Shown piece by piece: positions 55,353 through 63,414 of a stretch of DNA of 64,000 bases. The notes beneath the pieces are model-generated. The model worked only from the letters and a program-made list of their open reading frames with translations. It was not told where the DNA came from and made no database searches. This stretch comes from Amycolatopsis sp. FDAARGOS 1241. GTDB lineage: Bacteria; Actinomycetota; Actinomycetes; Mycobacteriales; Pseudonocardiaceae. The position numbers and the translations under genes were made by a program. Location: positions 5,766,001 to 5,830,000 of the forward strand of contig NZ_CP069526.1 of the NCBI RefSeq assembly GCF_016889705.1, read 5' to 3'. Every line of letters begins with the position of its first letter. The stretch's first letter is position 1.

Positions 55353-56399
55353 TCAGCCGAGATTCATCGCCGCCGTCGCCTTGTCCCAGGTCGCGGTGTC
55401 GACCCAGACGGACGTGGCGGGCGCCTTGGTGATCGCGCCGACCTGGTTGGCCAGGTCTTCCTGCGTCTTCGCCGAGGCCTCGGAGTACGCGAACTTCGAC
55501 GCCGGGAACGTGTCCGCCGCCTTCAGCGCGTCGTAGGTCGAGGACGCTTCCGCCTGGTCCGCCTTGGCGTAGACGACCGCGGCCTTGACCCACTGGTCCT
55601 TGTCGGTGTTGAAGATCTGCGCCGCCTTGATCCACGCCTGGTCGATCGCCACGGCCAGCGCCCCGTGGCTCGCGAGCCACTGCGGCGAGGTCGCGAGGAA
55701 CGAGTCCGCGAGCTCCGGCGCGGTCTTCGACATCGTCACGAGGTCGTGGAAGCCGGCCGAGGTCAGCTTCGAAACGTCGGTGGCGTGGGCGAACGTCGCG
55801 TCGATGTGGTGGGTGAGCATCGCGCTCACGCGCACCGACGCACCACCGGCCACCGTCGTCGTGACCGACTTCGGGTCGATCTTGTTCTTCGCCAGCAGGT
55901 CGGCGAACATCAGTGCCTCGACGCCGTGCACGTTCGACGTGCCGTAGACGTGGCCGGGCAGGTCCTTCATCGAGCTGAGCGAAGGGGCACCGATGAAGTG
56001 GTAGTCGAGCCGCGGCTGGCTCGGCCCGAAGATCTTCAGGCCCGAGTTGATCGACGACGACACGGCGAGGGTGCCGATGTCGGCGTCGCCGGCGAGCAGC
56101 ACGCGGATCGCCGCGGGGTCACCGGTCTGGTTCACGATCGTCGCGTCGGCGCCCCAGCTCTTGAGGACCTGGGCGACGAGCGCGATCTTGGTGTCTTCGA
56201 TGGCGGGGGCCGCGCCGGTGACGATGCGGATGGTGGTGCCCTTGAGGTTGGGCGTGCCGTCGGCCGAGGTCGGCAGCTTGTCGCCGGTCCCGGCGGCCGC
56301 GTCGCCGGAGCTGCACGCGGTCGCCAGCGACACGGTCAGCGCGGCGATCGCGCCGGCGACGAGCGCCGTGCGGCGCCGCCGCGAAGCGGGTGCGGACAT
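55353..56399 (-). CDS. NitT/TauT-type ABC transporter substrate-binding lipoprotein
   Basis: 348 residues: MSAPASRRRRTALVAGAIAALTVSLATAC gives a lipobox (Cys about 29), followed by a TauA/SsuA/THI5-like fold (TTIRIVTGAAPAIEDTKIALVAQVLKSWG, GDADIGTLAVSSSI, SSMKDLPGHVYGTSNVHGVEALM). These proteins bind small anions or heterocycles such as sulfonates, nitrate, riboflavin or pyrimidines. ATG 56399 follows GAAAGGAGG. The gene is third in the transporter operon; a 133-bp gap with a tandem repeat separates it from the ATPase gene. Confidence 0.9.
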   Translation of the reverse strand: MSAPASRRRRTALVAGAIAALTVSLATACSSGDAAAGTGDKLPTSADGTPNLKGTTIRIVTGAAPAIEDTKIALVAQVLKSWGADATIVNQTGDPAAIRVLLAGDADIGTLAVSSSINSGLKIFGPSQPRLDYHFIGAPSLSSMKDLPGHVYGTSNVHGVEALMFADLLAKNKIDPKSVTTTVAGGASVRVSAMLTHHIDATFAHATDVSKLTSAGFHDLVTMSKTAPELADSFLATSPQWLASHGALAVAIDQAWIKAAQIFNTDKDQWVKAAVVYAKADQAEASSTYDALKAADTFPASKFAYSEASAKTQEDLANQVGAITKAPATSVWVDTATWDKATAAMNLG

Positions 56400-56466
56400 C
56401 GCGGACCCTCCTTTCTGGACGGTTCTGGTGGGGACGGGGAGACGGGACCCCAGCAGGGATGGCAAG

Positions 56467-56540
56467 GGGATTTCAGCGAGATCTTCAGCGGAATTTTCAG
56501 TGGAATTTTTCAGTGGGATTTCAGCGGGGATTTCAGTGCA
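56467..56540. repeat. Six-copy degenerate tandem repeat, unit about GGGATTTCAGyG
   Basis: Six TTTCAGyG-type units (variants TTTCAGCG, CTTCAGCG, TTTCAGTG) follow one another at 11-13 bp spacing between the ABC ATPase and binding-protein genes. The first unit read leftward contains the ATPase stop codon (56533-56535). Its AT-rich units stand out from the G+C-rich context. Confidence 0.7.
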
Positions 56541-57315
56541 GGCCGAGCACGATGCCCAGCACGTGGTCGCGCAGCTTCGCCACCTCGGGATCACCGAGGA
56601 GCTCCGCGTGCGTGCGCGGTTTGGGGAACGGGACTTCGACGACGTCGCGGACGGAGCCGGGCGAGGTGCCCATCACCACGATGCGGTCGGAGAAGAACAC
56701 GGCCTCGTCGACGTCGTGCGTCACGAGCACCGTGGTCGCGCCGATGCCCTGGATGATCGTGGCGATGTCCTGCTGCAGGCGGCGCCGGGTGAACGCGTCG
56801 AGCGCGGACAGGGGCTCGTCCATGAAGAGCACGTCGGGGTCGCAGGCGAGCGCCCGGGCGAGCCCGGCGCGCTGCTGCATGCCGCCGGAGAGCGCCGACG
56901 GGTAGTAGCCCGCGAAGTCCCGCAGGCTCGTCATCTCCAGCTTGGCCGCGATCGCGGCGTCGACCTCGGCGGGGCCGAGTTCCTTGGCCTTCAAGGCGAA
57001 GACCAGGTTCTCGCGCACCGTCTTCCACGGCAACAGTGCCGGCTCCTGGAACACGAACCCGATCGAGGGCGGCACGCCGTCCACCGGGTTGCCGTTGATG
57101 CGGATCTGCCCGTCGTCGACCGGGATGAGGCCGGACATCATGCGCAGCAGCGTGGTCTTGCCGCAGCCCGAAGCCCCGATCAGCGAGATGAACTCGCCGT
57201 GGCGGACGTCGAGGTGCACGTCGGAGACGGCGAGGAAGCTCTCGGCCTTGCGGCCCGGGCGCTGGTAGCGCTTGGACACGTGCTCGATCTCGATGCAGGC
57301 CGTGGGTGCGCTCAT
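56533..57315 (-). CDS. NitT/TauT-type ABC transporter ATP-binding protein
   Basis: 260 residues: Walker A GASGCGKT, Q-loop FQEPALLPW, signature LSGGMQQR, Walker B VLFMDEPLSALD and switch His in VTHDVDEAVFFSD, matching SsuB/TauB. ATG 57315 has GAAAGG upstream, 28 bp after the permease stop. It powers import with the permease and binding protein on either side. Confidence 0.93.
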   Translation of the reverse strand: MSAPTACIEIEHVSKRYQRPGRKAESFLAVSDVHLDVRHGEFISLIGASGCGKTTLLRMMSGLIPVDDGQIRINGNPVDGVPPSIGFVFQEPALLPWKTVRENLVFALKAKELGPAEVDAAIAAKLEMTSLRDFAGYYPSALSGGMQQRAGLARALACDPDVLFMDEPLSALDAFTRRRLQQDIATIIQGIGATTVLVTHDVDEAVFFSDRIVVMGTSPGSVRDVVEVPFPKPRTHAELLGDPEVAKLRDHVLGIVLGLH

Positions 57316-57343
57316 GGCGGACCTTTCGGTGCTGGCCGGGTTT

Positions 57344-58207
57344 TCAGACCCGGGTGTGGGCGGAGGCGTTCGAGGACCACGGAGCGAGCCTGCGGCGCAG
57401 CACCTCGAGGATGATCGTGCCGACGACACCGACGATCGAGGAGCTGATGATCGACGCGAGCAGCGGCGCGGTCTGGAACGAGTCGCCGTAGTTCTGGATG
57501 AGCCCGCCCAGGCCCTTGAGGCTGATGTCCATCTCGCCGATGATCACGCCGATCAGGGCCTTGGCGAGCGCGATGCGCAGGCCGGCGAAGATGTAGGGCA
57601 CGGCGTTGGGCATCGCCACGTGGCGCACCACCGACCACTCCCCCGCCCGGTAGACCTTCGCCATGTCGAGCAGGATCGCCGGGGTGTTGCGCGTGCCCTC
57701 GGCGGTGTTGATGATGATCGACCACACCGCGAGCAGGAACGTGATCGTGATTTCCGAGACGAAGCCGATGCCGGTCCAGATCACCACGAGCGGGGTGAGG
57801 GCGATCAGCGGCGTCGCCTGGAAGAAGCTGACGTAGGGGTTGAGTACGCGCGCCACGGTTTCGCGCCGGCCCATCCACACGCCCACCGCGATGCCGACCA
57901 CGGCCGAGATGCCGAAGCCCGCGGCGAGCACCTCCATGGCGCGCAGGAACGCCGCCCCGAGCTCACCGTTGCCGATGATGTCCACGAAGGACGACGCGAC
58001 GGCCGAGGGAGTGGCCAGCAGGATGGGGTTGACCTGGGCGCCGAAGATCTGCCACACGCCCAGGAACACGACGACCGACGCGATGGGCAGCACCCGGCGG
58101 CGAACCTTCGCGTTCCACGGGATCCGGAACCTGCGGGCGGCCGGCGCCGGACGTCCGGCCCGGCCCGGCGCGGAACTGGCCAAGCTCGTGTCTTCGGTGA
58201 GGGACAC
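57344..58207 (-). CDS. NitT/TauT-type ABC transporter permease
   Basis: 287 residues, about six hydrophobic segments, with the SsuC/TauC EAA loop as AEGTRNTPAILLDMAKVYRAGEWSVVRHVAMPNAVPYIFAGLRIALAKALIGVIIGEM. GTG 58207 follows GGAGGAGGTAGCG at good spacing; an upstream in-frame extension to 58348 crosses the operator and is rejected. It leads the transporter operon, with the operator core 31 bp upstream of the start codon. Confidence 0.92.
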   Translation of the reverse strand: MSLTEDTSLASSAPGRAGRPAPAARRFRIPWNAKVRRRVLPIASVVVFLGVWQIFGAQVNPILLATPSAVASSFVDIIGNGELGAAFLRAMEVLAAGFGISAVVGIAVGVWMGRRETVARVLNPYVSFFQATPLIALTPLVVIWTGIGFVSEITITFLLAVWSIIINTAEGTRNTPAILLDMAKVYRAGEWSVVRHVAMPNAVPYIFAGLRIALAKALIGVIIGEMDISLKGLGGLIQNYGDSFQTAPLLASIISSSIVGVVGTIILEVLRRRLAPWSSNASAHTRV

Positions 58208-58234
58208 CGCTACCTCCTCCAGTTTGTCAGTTGG

Positions 58235-58250
58235 AGCCTGGATCCATTCG
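58235..58250. promoter_or_regulatory. CCTGGATCCAwT operator, site 2 of 3 (ABC permease promoter)
   Basis: AGCCTGGATCCATTCG, with TGGATCCA at 58239-58246, a short distance upstream of the permease ribosome site. It matches site 1 and the inverted site 3 beyond the 8-bp core. Confidence 0.65.
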
Positions 58251-58306
58251 ACACGAGGGTCAAGCAGTCCGGCCGTGAACTGGTTCGGGTTCGGGGCTGA
58301 CGTACG

Positions 58307-58325
58307 AGTGCACGGCTTGTGCACT
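58307..58325. promoter_or_regulatory. Palindrome AGTGCAC-N5-GTGCACT
   Basis: Perfect 7-bp arms in the gap between the aldolase stop (58439) and the permease start (58207). It could be a second operator or an attenuating hairpin. It has no match elsewhere in the window that I can see. Confidence 0.4.
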
Positions 58326-58438
58326 GTGGACCCCGGATGTGCGCACAACGACTGCCGCAGCGTGGTTTCGCGGCCACGGCAAGGTGTAGCGAGCGTCCGA
58401 TATGGACACTGCGGACGCTTCGGACGGCGGGGGAAGGG

Positions 58439-59146
58439 TCAGGCGGCGAGCACCCCGGCCTGGCGGCCGAGGTGCACGTAGTGGTCCCAGAGCTTGCCCG
58501 GGCGGTGCCCGCCGCGGTCGTAGCTCTCGGCCACTCGGGTGATCTCTTCTGGGGTGAGCGGCAGCGGTGTGCCGAGCTGCCGGGCGATGAGCAGCGTGCG
58601 GGCGTTCTCCTCGAGGTCGAGGCAGTCCATCAGCAGCTCCTGCACCCGATTGGCCACGACGACCGTGCCGTGGGAGCGCAGCAGGCAGGCGCCGGCGTCG
58701 CCGAGCGTCTTGGCCACCGCGTCACCTTGCTCGCGGGAGCGGATGTGCGTGGGGTCCGGATGCACGGCCGGCCCGTCGGGGAACTTGTAGGCGAAGTGGC
58801 GCATCGGCAGCAGCGGGTGGTCGACCATCGAGAACGACGTCGACAGCGACGGGTGGCCGTGGCAGACGAAGTTCACGTCCGGCCGCGCCCGGTAGACGCC
58901 GGTGTGGATCGCCGTCTCGGCCGGTGGCGGCAGCTCACCTTCGACGAGGTTGCCGTCCAGGTCCACGACCAGCAGGTCTTCCGGCTTCAGAGCAGCCCGG
59001 CTGGCGTCGCGGGGCTGGATGTAGACGCGGTCGGTCGTGCCCGGCACCCGGGCGGACAGGTGGCCGCTGTAGTCGAGAACGCCCTTGAAGACCAGCAGGC
59101 TGGTGCAGGTGACGAGATCCGCCCGGACGGCGTGGGGATCGGTCAT
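58439..59146 (-). CDS. Class II aldolase/adducin-family protein
   Basis: 235 residues. Zinc ligands are in FVCHGHPSLS (His-x-His) and RSHGTVVV (His), with the catalytic Glu in PPAETAIHTGVYRARPD, as in fuculose-phosphate aldolase relatives. Members cleave or decarboxylate hydroxylated keto acids. The protein lacks a strong phosphate-site signature, so a non-phosphorylated substrate is possible. It is the first gene of the leftward cluster and has the operator motif 28 bp upstream of its ATG. Confidence 0.88.
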   Translation of the reverse strand: MTDPHAVRADLVTCTSLLVFKGVLDYSGHLSARVPGTTDRVYIQPRDASRAALKPEDLLVVDLDGNLVEGELPPPAETAIHTGVYRARPDVNFVCHGHPSLSTSFSMVDHPLLPMRHFAYKFPDGPAVHPDPTHIRSREQGDAVAKTLGDAGACLLRSHGTVVVANRVQELLMDCLDLEENARTLLIARQLGTPLPLTPEEITRVAESYDRGGHRPGKLWDHYVHLGRQAGVLAA

Positions 59147-59169
59147 GGCAGCCCTTCCTCTCGGATTGG

Positions 59170-59185
59170 CGATTGGATCCAGGAT
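59170..59185. promoter_or_regulatory. CCTGGATCCAwT operator, site 3 of 3 (aldolase promoter)
   Basis: On the minus strand it reads ATCCTGGATCCAATCG, core 59174-59181, immediately upstream of the aldolase gene (start 59146). It agrees with sites 1 and 2 over the extended motif and in the same orientation relative to the gene. Confidence 0.65.
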
Positions 59186-59711
59186 AAAGGAAACATTTGC
59201 AAGGCGGAAGTATCTGTTGGGTCGCGAAGTGGAAACGGTGGTGCCGGGGACTCAGTGGGGACGCGGTGGGGACCGGTTGCGGGGAAGGTTAGGCCTGCGA
59301 AGGGTCTGGGCGCTACGGGGTGGCGTGAAGGTTCGGATTTTCGTGGTGGACGGAGAGTGGGGTTGATGTCCACCGGAGGCGTCGGACGGAGGTCGGCCAC
59401 GGGCCGTTGACGGGCCGTCCAATCGGCGGGTGCGGCGGGTAGTCGCGGGCGGCTCGTCGCGCTGGGGCGCGACGTTGCGCCGGGGGGACTGGGGGCACCC
59501 CGACCCTTGATGGTCGCCACGGTCTGGACCACGTGTCGGGGCGGGAAAGCATACCTTGACACGTGGTCCGGACCGCGAAGAAGCGGGGATCGAGGTGCAG
59601 GGCCGGGGCTGGGTGCGCTGGTGGGTTTTGCAGAGCGGTGCGGACAGGCCGATTTGGGGGTGCTGGTGCGTGGCGTAGAGGCGGTGCGGATGGGGTCGTT
59701 GCTTTGGTGTG
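59186..59711. other. Gene-free region with a 17-bp inverted repeat
   Basis: About 525 bp between the aldolase promoter and the stop of the membrane sulfatase-fold gene. Open frames exist on both strands but have no coding character or ribosome site. The main structure is GGTCTGGACCACGTGTC at 59521-59537, repeated in inverted form at 59558-59574 with a single mismatch and a 20-bp spacer. The right arm contains TTGACA, a possible -35 box. Confidence 0.55.
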
Positions 59712-61394
59712 CTACTTGGCGAAGGCGGTCAGGAAGCGGTCGCGGAAGGTGTCCATTTTCCAGACCGGGGCGGTTTGTGCGGGTTTGAGGCCGGTGGTCC
59801 AGTGCCAGTCGGAGATGCGGTCCAGGACGGCGGGGTCCTTGGCGACGATGGTGATGGGGACCTGGTGGTTGATGCCGGCGGGGGTGACGACCGGGGGCTG
59901 GTGGTCGCCGAGGAAGACGAGGACGGTGTTGTCGTTTCCGTACGTCTTGAGGTAGGAGACGAGGGTGTCCAAAGTGTACTGAATAGCGTTGCCGTAGGCG
60001 TGGCGGATCTGGTTCGGGTCCTTCCAAACCTGTTCGGGGTCCTCCCCCTGTGCGGGCTGCGGGTCGAAGATCGAGCCGTCGCCGACTTTGTTCCAGTCGA
60101 CGAGGGTGGGGCGCGGGGACCAGGGGGCGTGACTGGAGACGAAGTCGACCTCGGCCATCACGGGTTTGCGGTTCTGCGCGGCGAGTTCGGTGCGCTGCAG
60201 GAACGACAGCGTGTACTGGTCGGGCATCGTCGCGTAGGCGTAGCCCGGGCCCTGGTACCCCACGTTGCGGAAGTCGTAGTACTGCTGGAAACCGTAGTAC
60301 TTGCCCTCGGGCCAGGGCTGCGTGTGGGCGGGCACGTCCTGCACCGTCTTCCAGCCGGCCTTGCCGAAGGCGCGCGTGAGCGACAAGCGGTCGCTGCCGA
60401 GCAGTGTGTTGTAGCGCTGCTGGTTGTCGACCCACGTTCCCGATTGGACGCTTGCGTGAGCGAGCCAGCTGCCGCCGCCGAAGGTGGCCGAATCCAGGAA
60501 ACCGGAGCGGGCCGAGAAGCCCGCGGCGGCGAGCTGCTGCGTGCCGGCGTCGAGCTGGGCGTCGATGGCCGGGGCGATGTCGGAGCCCTCGACCGCGAAG
60601 CGGCCGTAGCTCTCGACGAACGTCAGCAGCACGTCCTTGCCGCGCAGGCCCTGCAGCAGCTGGTCGCCCGGGACGTCGCGGAACGGGTCGGCCGCGAGCT
60701 GCGCGGCGAACTCCTGCTTGTCGTGCAGGTCGGTGCCGACCTGGCGCAGGTCGTCGAACGCGAGCGCGGCGGCGCTGCGCGAGGCGATGGGCTGGCCGGG
60801 CGCGAGCTGCACCCCGAACACCGCCGCGACGATCCACCCGACACCCAGCACGGCGAGCACCCGAGTCGACCCGGTGCGCCGCCCCGCGGCCAGGCGCGTG
60901 AGGCGCAGCGCGGCGAGCACCGTGAAGACGACGACCGCCAGGATCAGCAGCACCACCCCGATCGCGGCCGCGACGGCACCGGCGCCGCCGACCTCGCCGC
61001 GCAGGAAATCGAGGCCCGCGCTCACGAAGCTCCAGTCGAGGATCGGGTCGAACGGGCGCGAGAGCACCTCGTTGAAGCCCATGTCCACGAGCTTCAGCAC
61101 CGTCAGCACACCGAGCACCGCCCCCACGACGCCGGCCAGCACGCGCCGCCACCGCGACGGCAGCACCAGCGCGAGCGCCGTGACCACCAGCGCCTCCACC
61201 GGGATCCGCACGAACGCCGCGGGCGTCAGCTGCGCCAGGTTGTTCGGCGCGACCAGCGCGAACAGCACGAGCAACCCCGCCACCACCGTGAGCACCACCG
61301 CCGCCACGCGGCGCGCGCGGCTCCGGCCGGGCGAGGCGGCTTGCGTGTCCTCGCCGGACAGCTCTGGGTCGTCGGTGCTGGTGGAGAGTGACAC
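59712..61394 (-). CDS. Membrane sulfatase-fold (LTA synthase-like) phosphotransferase/hydrolase
   Basis: 560 residues. Residues about 25-205 hold four to five transmembrane helices; residues about 250-560 are an extracellular alkaline-phosphatase/sulfatase fold. Visible metal-site segments are LLTFVESYGRF (Glu), EVDFVSSHAPW (His) and VFLGDHQPPVV (Asp-His). The architecture resembles lipoteichoic-acid synthase and phosphoglycerol transferases. The nucleophile Thr/Ser is not obvious; SATFGGGSWLAHAS is the best candidate region. GTG 61394 follows GGAAAGGAAACCC. It may decorate or hydrolyse envelope polymers. Confidence 0.85.
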   Translation of the reverse strand: MSLSTSTDDPELSGEDTQAASPGRSRARRVAAVVLTVVAGLLVLFALVAPNNLAQLTPAAFVRIPVEALVVTALALVLPSRWRRVLAGVVGAVLGVLTVLKLVDMGFNEVLSRPFDPILDWSFVSAGLDFLRGEVGGAGAVAAAIGVVLLILAVVVFTVLAALRLTRLAAGRRTGSTRVLAVLGVGWIVAAVFGVQLAPGQPIASRSAAALAFDDLRQVGTDLHDKQEFAAQLAADPFRDVPGDQLLQGLRGKDVLLTFVESYGRFAVEGSDIAPAIDAQLDAGTQQLAAAGFSARSGFLDSATFGGGSWLAHASVQSGTWVDNQQRYNTLLGSDRLSLTRAFGKAGWKTVQDVPAHTQPWPEGKYYGFQQYYDFRNVGYQGPGYAYATMPDQYTLSFLQRTELAAQNRKPVMAEVDFVSSHAPWSPRPTLVDWNKVGDGSIFDPQPAQGEDPEQVWKDPNQIRHAYGNAIQYTLDTLVSYLKTYGNDNTVLVFLGDHQPPVVTPAGINHQVPITIVAKDPAVLDRISDWHWTTGLKPAQTAPVWKMDTFRDRFLTAFAK

Positions 61395-61483
61395 GGGTTT
61401 CCTTTCCGCCCGGGACAGGGTGGTCCTCTTCCCTATACGGACGGCATCGACGGCCGGTTCACGAGAACCGGGTCACAACCCGG

Positions 61484-62518
61484 TCAAACGGCGGTCAGCC
61501 CCTGATCGCGGCAGCGCAAACCGGGCACCAGAACGTGGACCACCGAAACCCGGCCGGTGTGGTGCTCCCGCTGGAACGCCGCGAGATCCCGCGCGGCGAG
61601 GCTGTCCAGCAGCTCGGCGAGCAGCTCCGGCGCGGTGCCGCTCAGGTTGTTCTCGCGGTAGGGCACCAGCTCCGCCGACTCGGCCATCGGGGTCAGCCGC
61701 GCGGCCGGGCACGCGGCCGCACGCCGCAGCAGGCCCGTCAACGCACCGGTCAGCGCGCGGCGGCGGCTGAAGGACACGCCGGAGCCCCACACGGCCCGGT
61801 CGCCCGCGAGGTAGGCCGGCACGCCGAGCTGCGGCGTCAGGTCGGCGACGCGCACCGGGCCGCCCGCGGCGAGCGCCGCAGACGCCAGCAGCGCGGACAG
61901 GTCCGGCGGCAGCGTGGCCGGGTCGAGCAGGACCGGCCGGGAGCCGGCGAGCATCGCGTGGTGGGCGTCGTGGTCGAAGAGCCCGGTGAGCGCTCGCACC
62001 GTCGCCTCGGCGCGCGTTCCCGCGGCGGCCCACGCGGCGACCGCCGGGCGGGTGCCGAGCGCGTCGTAGTCCACGACGTCGCCCACCGAGTGGCGCAGCA
62101 GCATGTGCCCACCGCGGCCGTAGTCGCTGATCGCGAGCAGTGCGGGCACCGACGCGAGCGGGCCGGGCCCGGTCGGCAGCAACCGCCGGTACGACAGGGT
62201 GCCCACGGGCAGGTCGGTGTAGCGCGCGAGCGTGCGCACGGTCTCGTCCTCGGCGAGCCGGCCGGTCGCCAGTTCGGGTGCCGGTACCGCGCGCACGTCG
62301 GCCGGGCGCAGCCAGGCGGCACCGGCGAACCGGCGGGTCAGGGCGTCGAGCACGGCATCGATCTCGGCGTCCGCGCCCGCGCCGTACCCGGGCCCGTCGG
62401 ACAGCGCCACGCCGTCGCGCAGCAGATCGCACCGCCACACCGGAGCGGCGCCGCCCGCCACCGGCGTCAGTTTCGCGGTCAGCCCCAGTTCGGCCACTTC
62501 GGCCAAGACGTCGTCCAT
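61484..62518 (-). CDS. YcaO-like family protein
   Basis: 344 residues from ATG 62518 (an in-frame ATG pair lies at 62578/62581). The order of motifs ([15 protein letters not shown] near the N-terminus, [91 protein letters not shown]) matches the YcaO fold, which in characterised members activates peptide amides with ATP to form azolines or thioamides. The usual Glu-rich ATP/Mg-binding positions cannot be confirmed by eye, and the helices contain D-H-D-A-H-H where E-x-x-E-R/H-D is typical. No precursor peptide or partner is adjacent. Confidence 0.7.
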
Positions 62519-62732
62519 GTGTTCGCACCAGCTCGTCGTCCGGGGTCCCCGGAGGAACCCACCTGCCCCCACCGGCATCAAACTCGATCACCACCGCGGA
62601 GTCGAGGATTTTCCCGGCGCGGTGGCCGAACGGGCAGCACGAAGGGCCCTCTGCGTGCCGACTGAACGACCACTGAACGCCCGGCGCCACGCACCCCCGT
62701 GGATGATCAGTGCGCGCGCGCATGCTGGTGGC

Positions 62733-63350
62733 ATGAACCAGACCCTGCGGACGGGGACCGTACGGACCTTGCTCTCGGTTTCCGACGCGCTCACGCGCGC
62801 GTGCCTGGAGAGCTACTTCGACGGCAGGCCCGAGGTCACCATCGTCGACCGCACCCGGCCGATGGGCGCCGAGGTCTCGCTCGTGGTCACCGACCGGCTC
62901 AATCCCCGCACGCGCGACATCCTCGAGCGCGTCGCCGCCACCCTCGACATCCCGACCGTGCTGGTCATCGGCCGCCTCGACGACCTCCCGGTCGGCGAGC
63001 TCGCCCAGCACCGCGTCGTCACGGTCCTCGACAAGGCGACCACCCGGAGCGAAGCGGTGATCCAAGCGGTCCTCGACGCGGCCGGCACGCACCCCGCGGA
63101 CCCGGTCGAGCGCCTGACCACGCAGGTGCGCCGCCTCACCCACGCGGCCGCCCGCCAGACTCGCCTGGACCGCCGCGAGACCGATATCCTGCGCTTTCTC
63201 GCCGACGGCCTCTCCGCCGGCGAAGTCGCCCACCAGCTGGGCTACAGCGAGCGCACGGTGAAGAACATCATCAGCAAGATGACCGTGCGGCTCGAACTGC
63301 GCAACCGCGCCCACGCCGTCGCCTACGCGATCCGCGAAGGCCTGATCTGA
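62733..63350 (+). CDS. LuxR/NarL-type DNA-binding regulator with degenerate receiver
   Basis: 205 residues: an N-terminal receiver-like half (TVRTLLSVSDALTRACLESYFDG...VSLVVTDRLNPRTRDIL) in which the acidic cluster and phospho-acceptor Asp of true receivers are not recognisable, and a C-terminal LuxR helix-turn-helix (TRLDRRETDILRFLADGLSAGEVAHQLGYSERTVKNIISKM). It is probably phosphorylation-independent. ATG 62733 is used; the ribosome site is weak. It is divergent from the YcaO-like gene, a pairing that suggests it controls it. Confidence 0.82.
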   Translation: MNQTLRTGTVRTLLSVSDALTRACLESYFDGRPEVTIVDRTRPMGAEVSLVVTDRLNPRTRDILERVAATLDIPTVLVIGRLDDLPVGELAQHRVVTVLDKATTRSEAVIQAVLDAAGTHPADPVERLTTQVRRLTHAAARQTRLDRRETDILRFLADGLSAGEVAHQLGYSERTVKNIISKMTVRLELRNRAHAVAYAIREGLI

Positions 63351-63360
63351 CCCGGTTTCC

Positions 63361-63392
63361 GCCCGGCGGCGAGGAATCCCGCGCTGCCGGGC
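63361..63392. terminator. Weak hairpin between convergent genes
   Basis: GCCCGGCGGC (63361-63370) pairs with GCTGCCGGGC (63383-63392) with one mismatch, 12-nt loop, between stops at 63350 and 63415. Confidence 0.4.
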
Positions 63393-63414
63393 GGCGCCGG
63401 CGCTGAAGGCTCGC

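Noticed and set aside
59507..59955. Small frames in the gene-free region and over the end of the sulfatase-fold gene
   Set aside because: No ribosome sites, skewed composition, and part lies antisense to the membrane protein gene.
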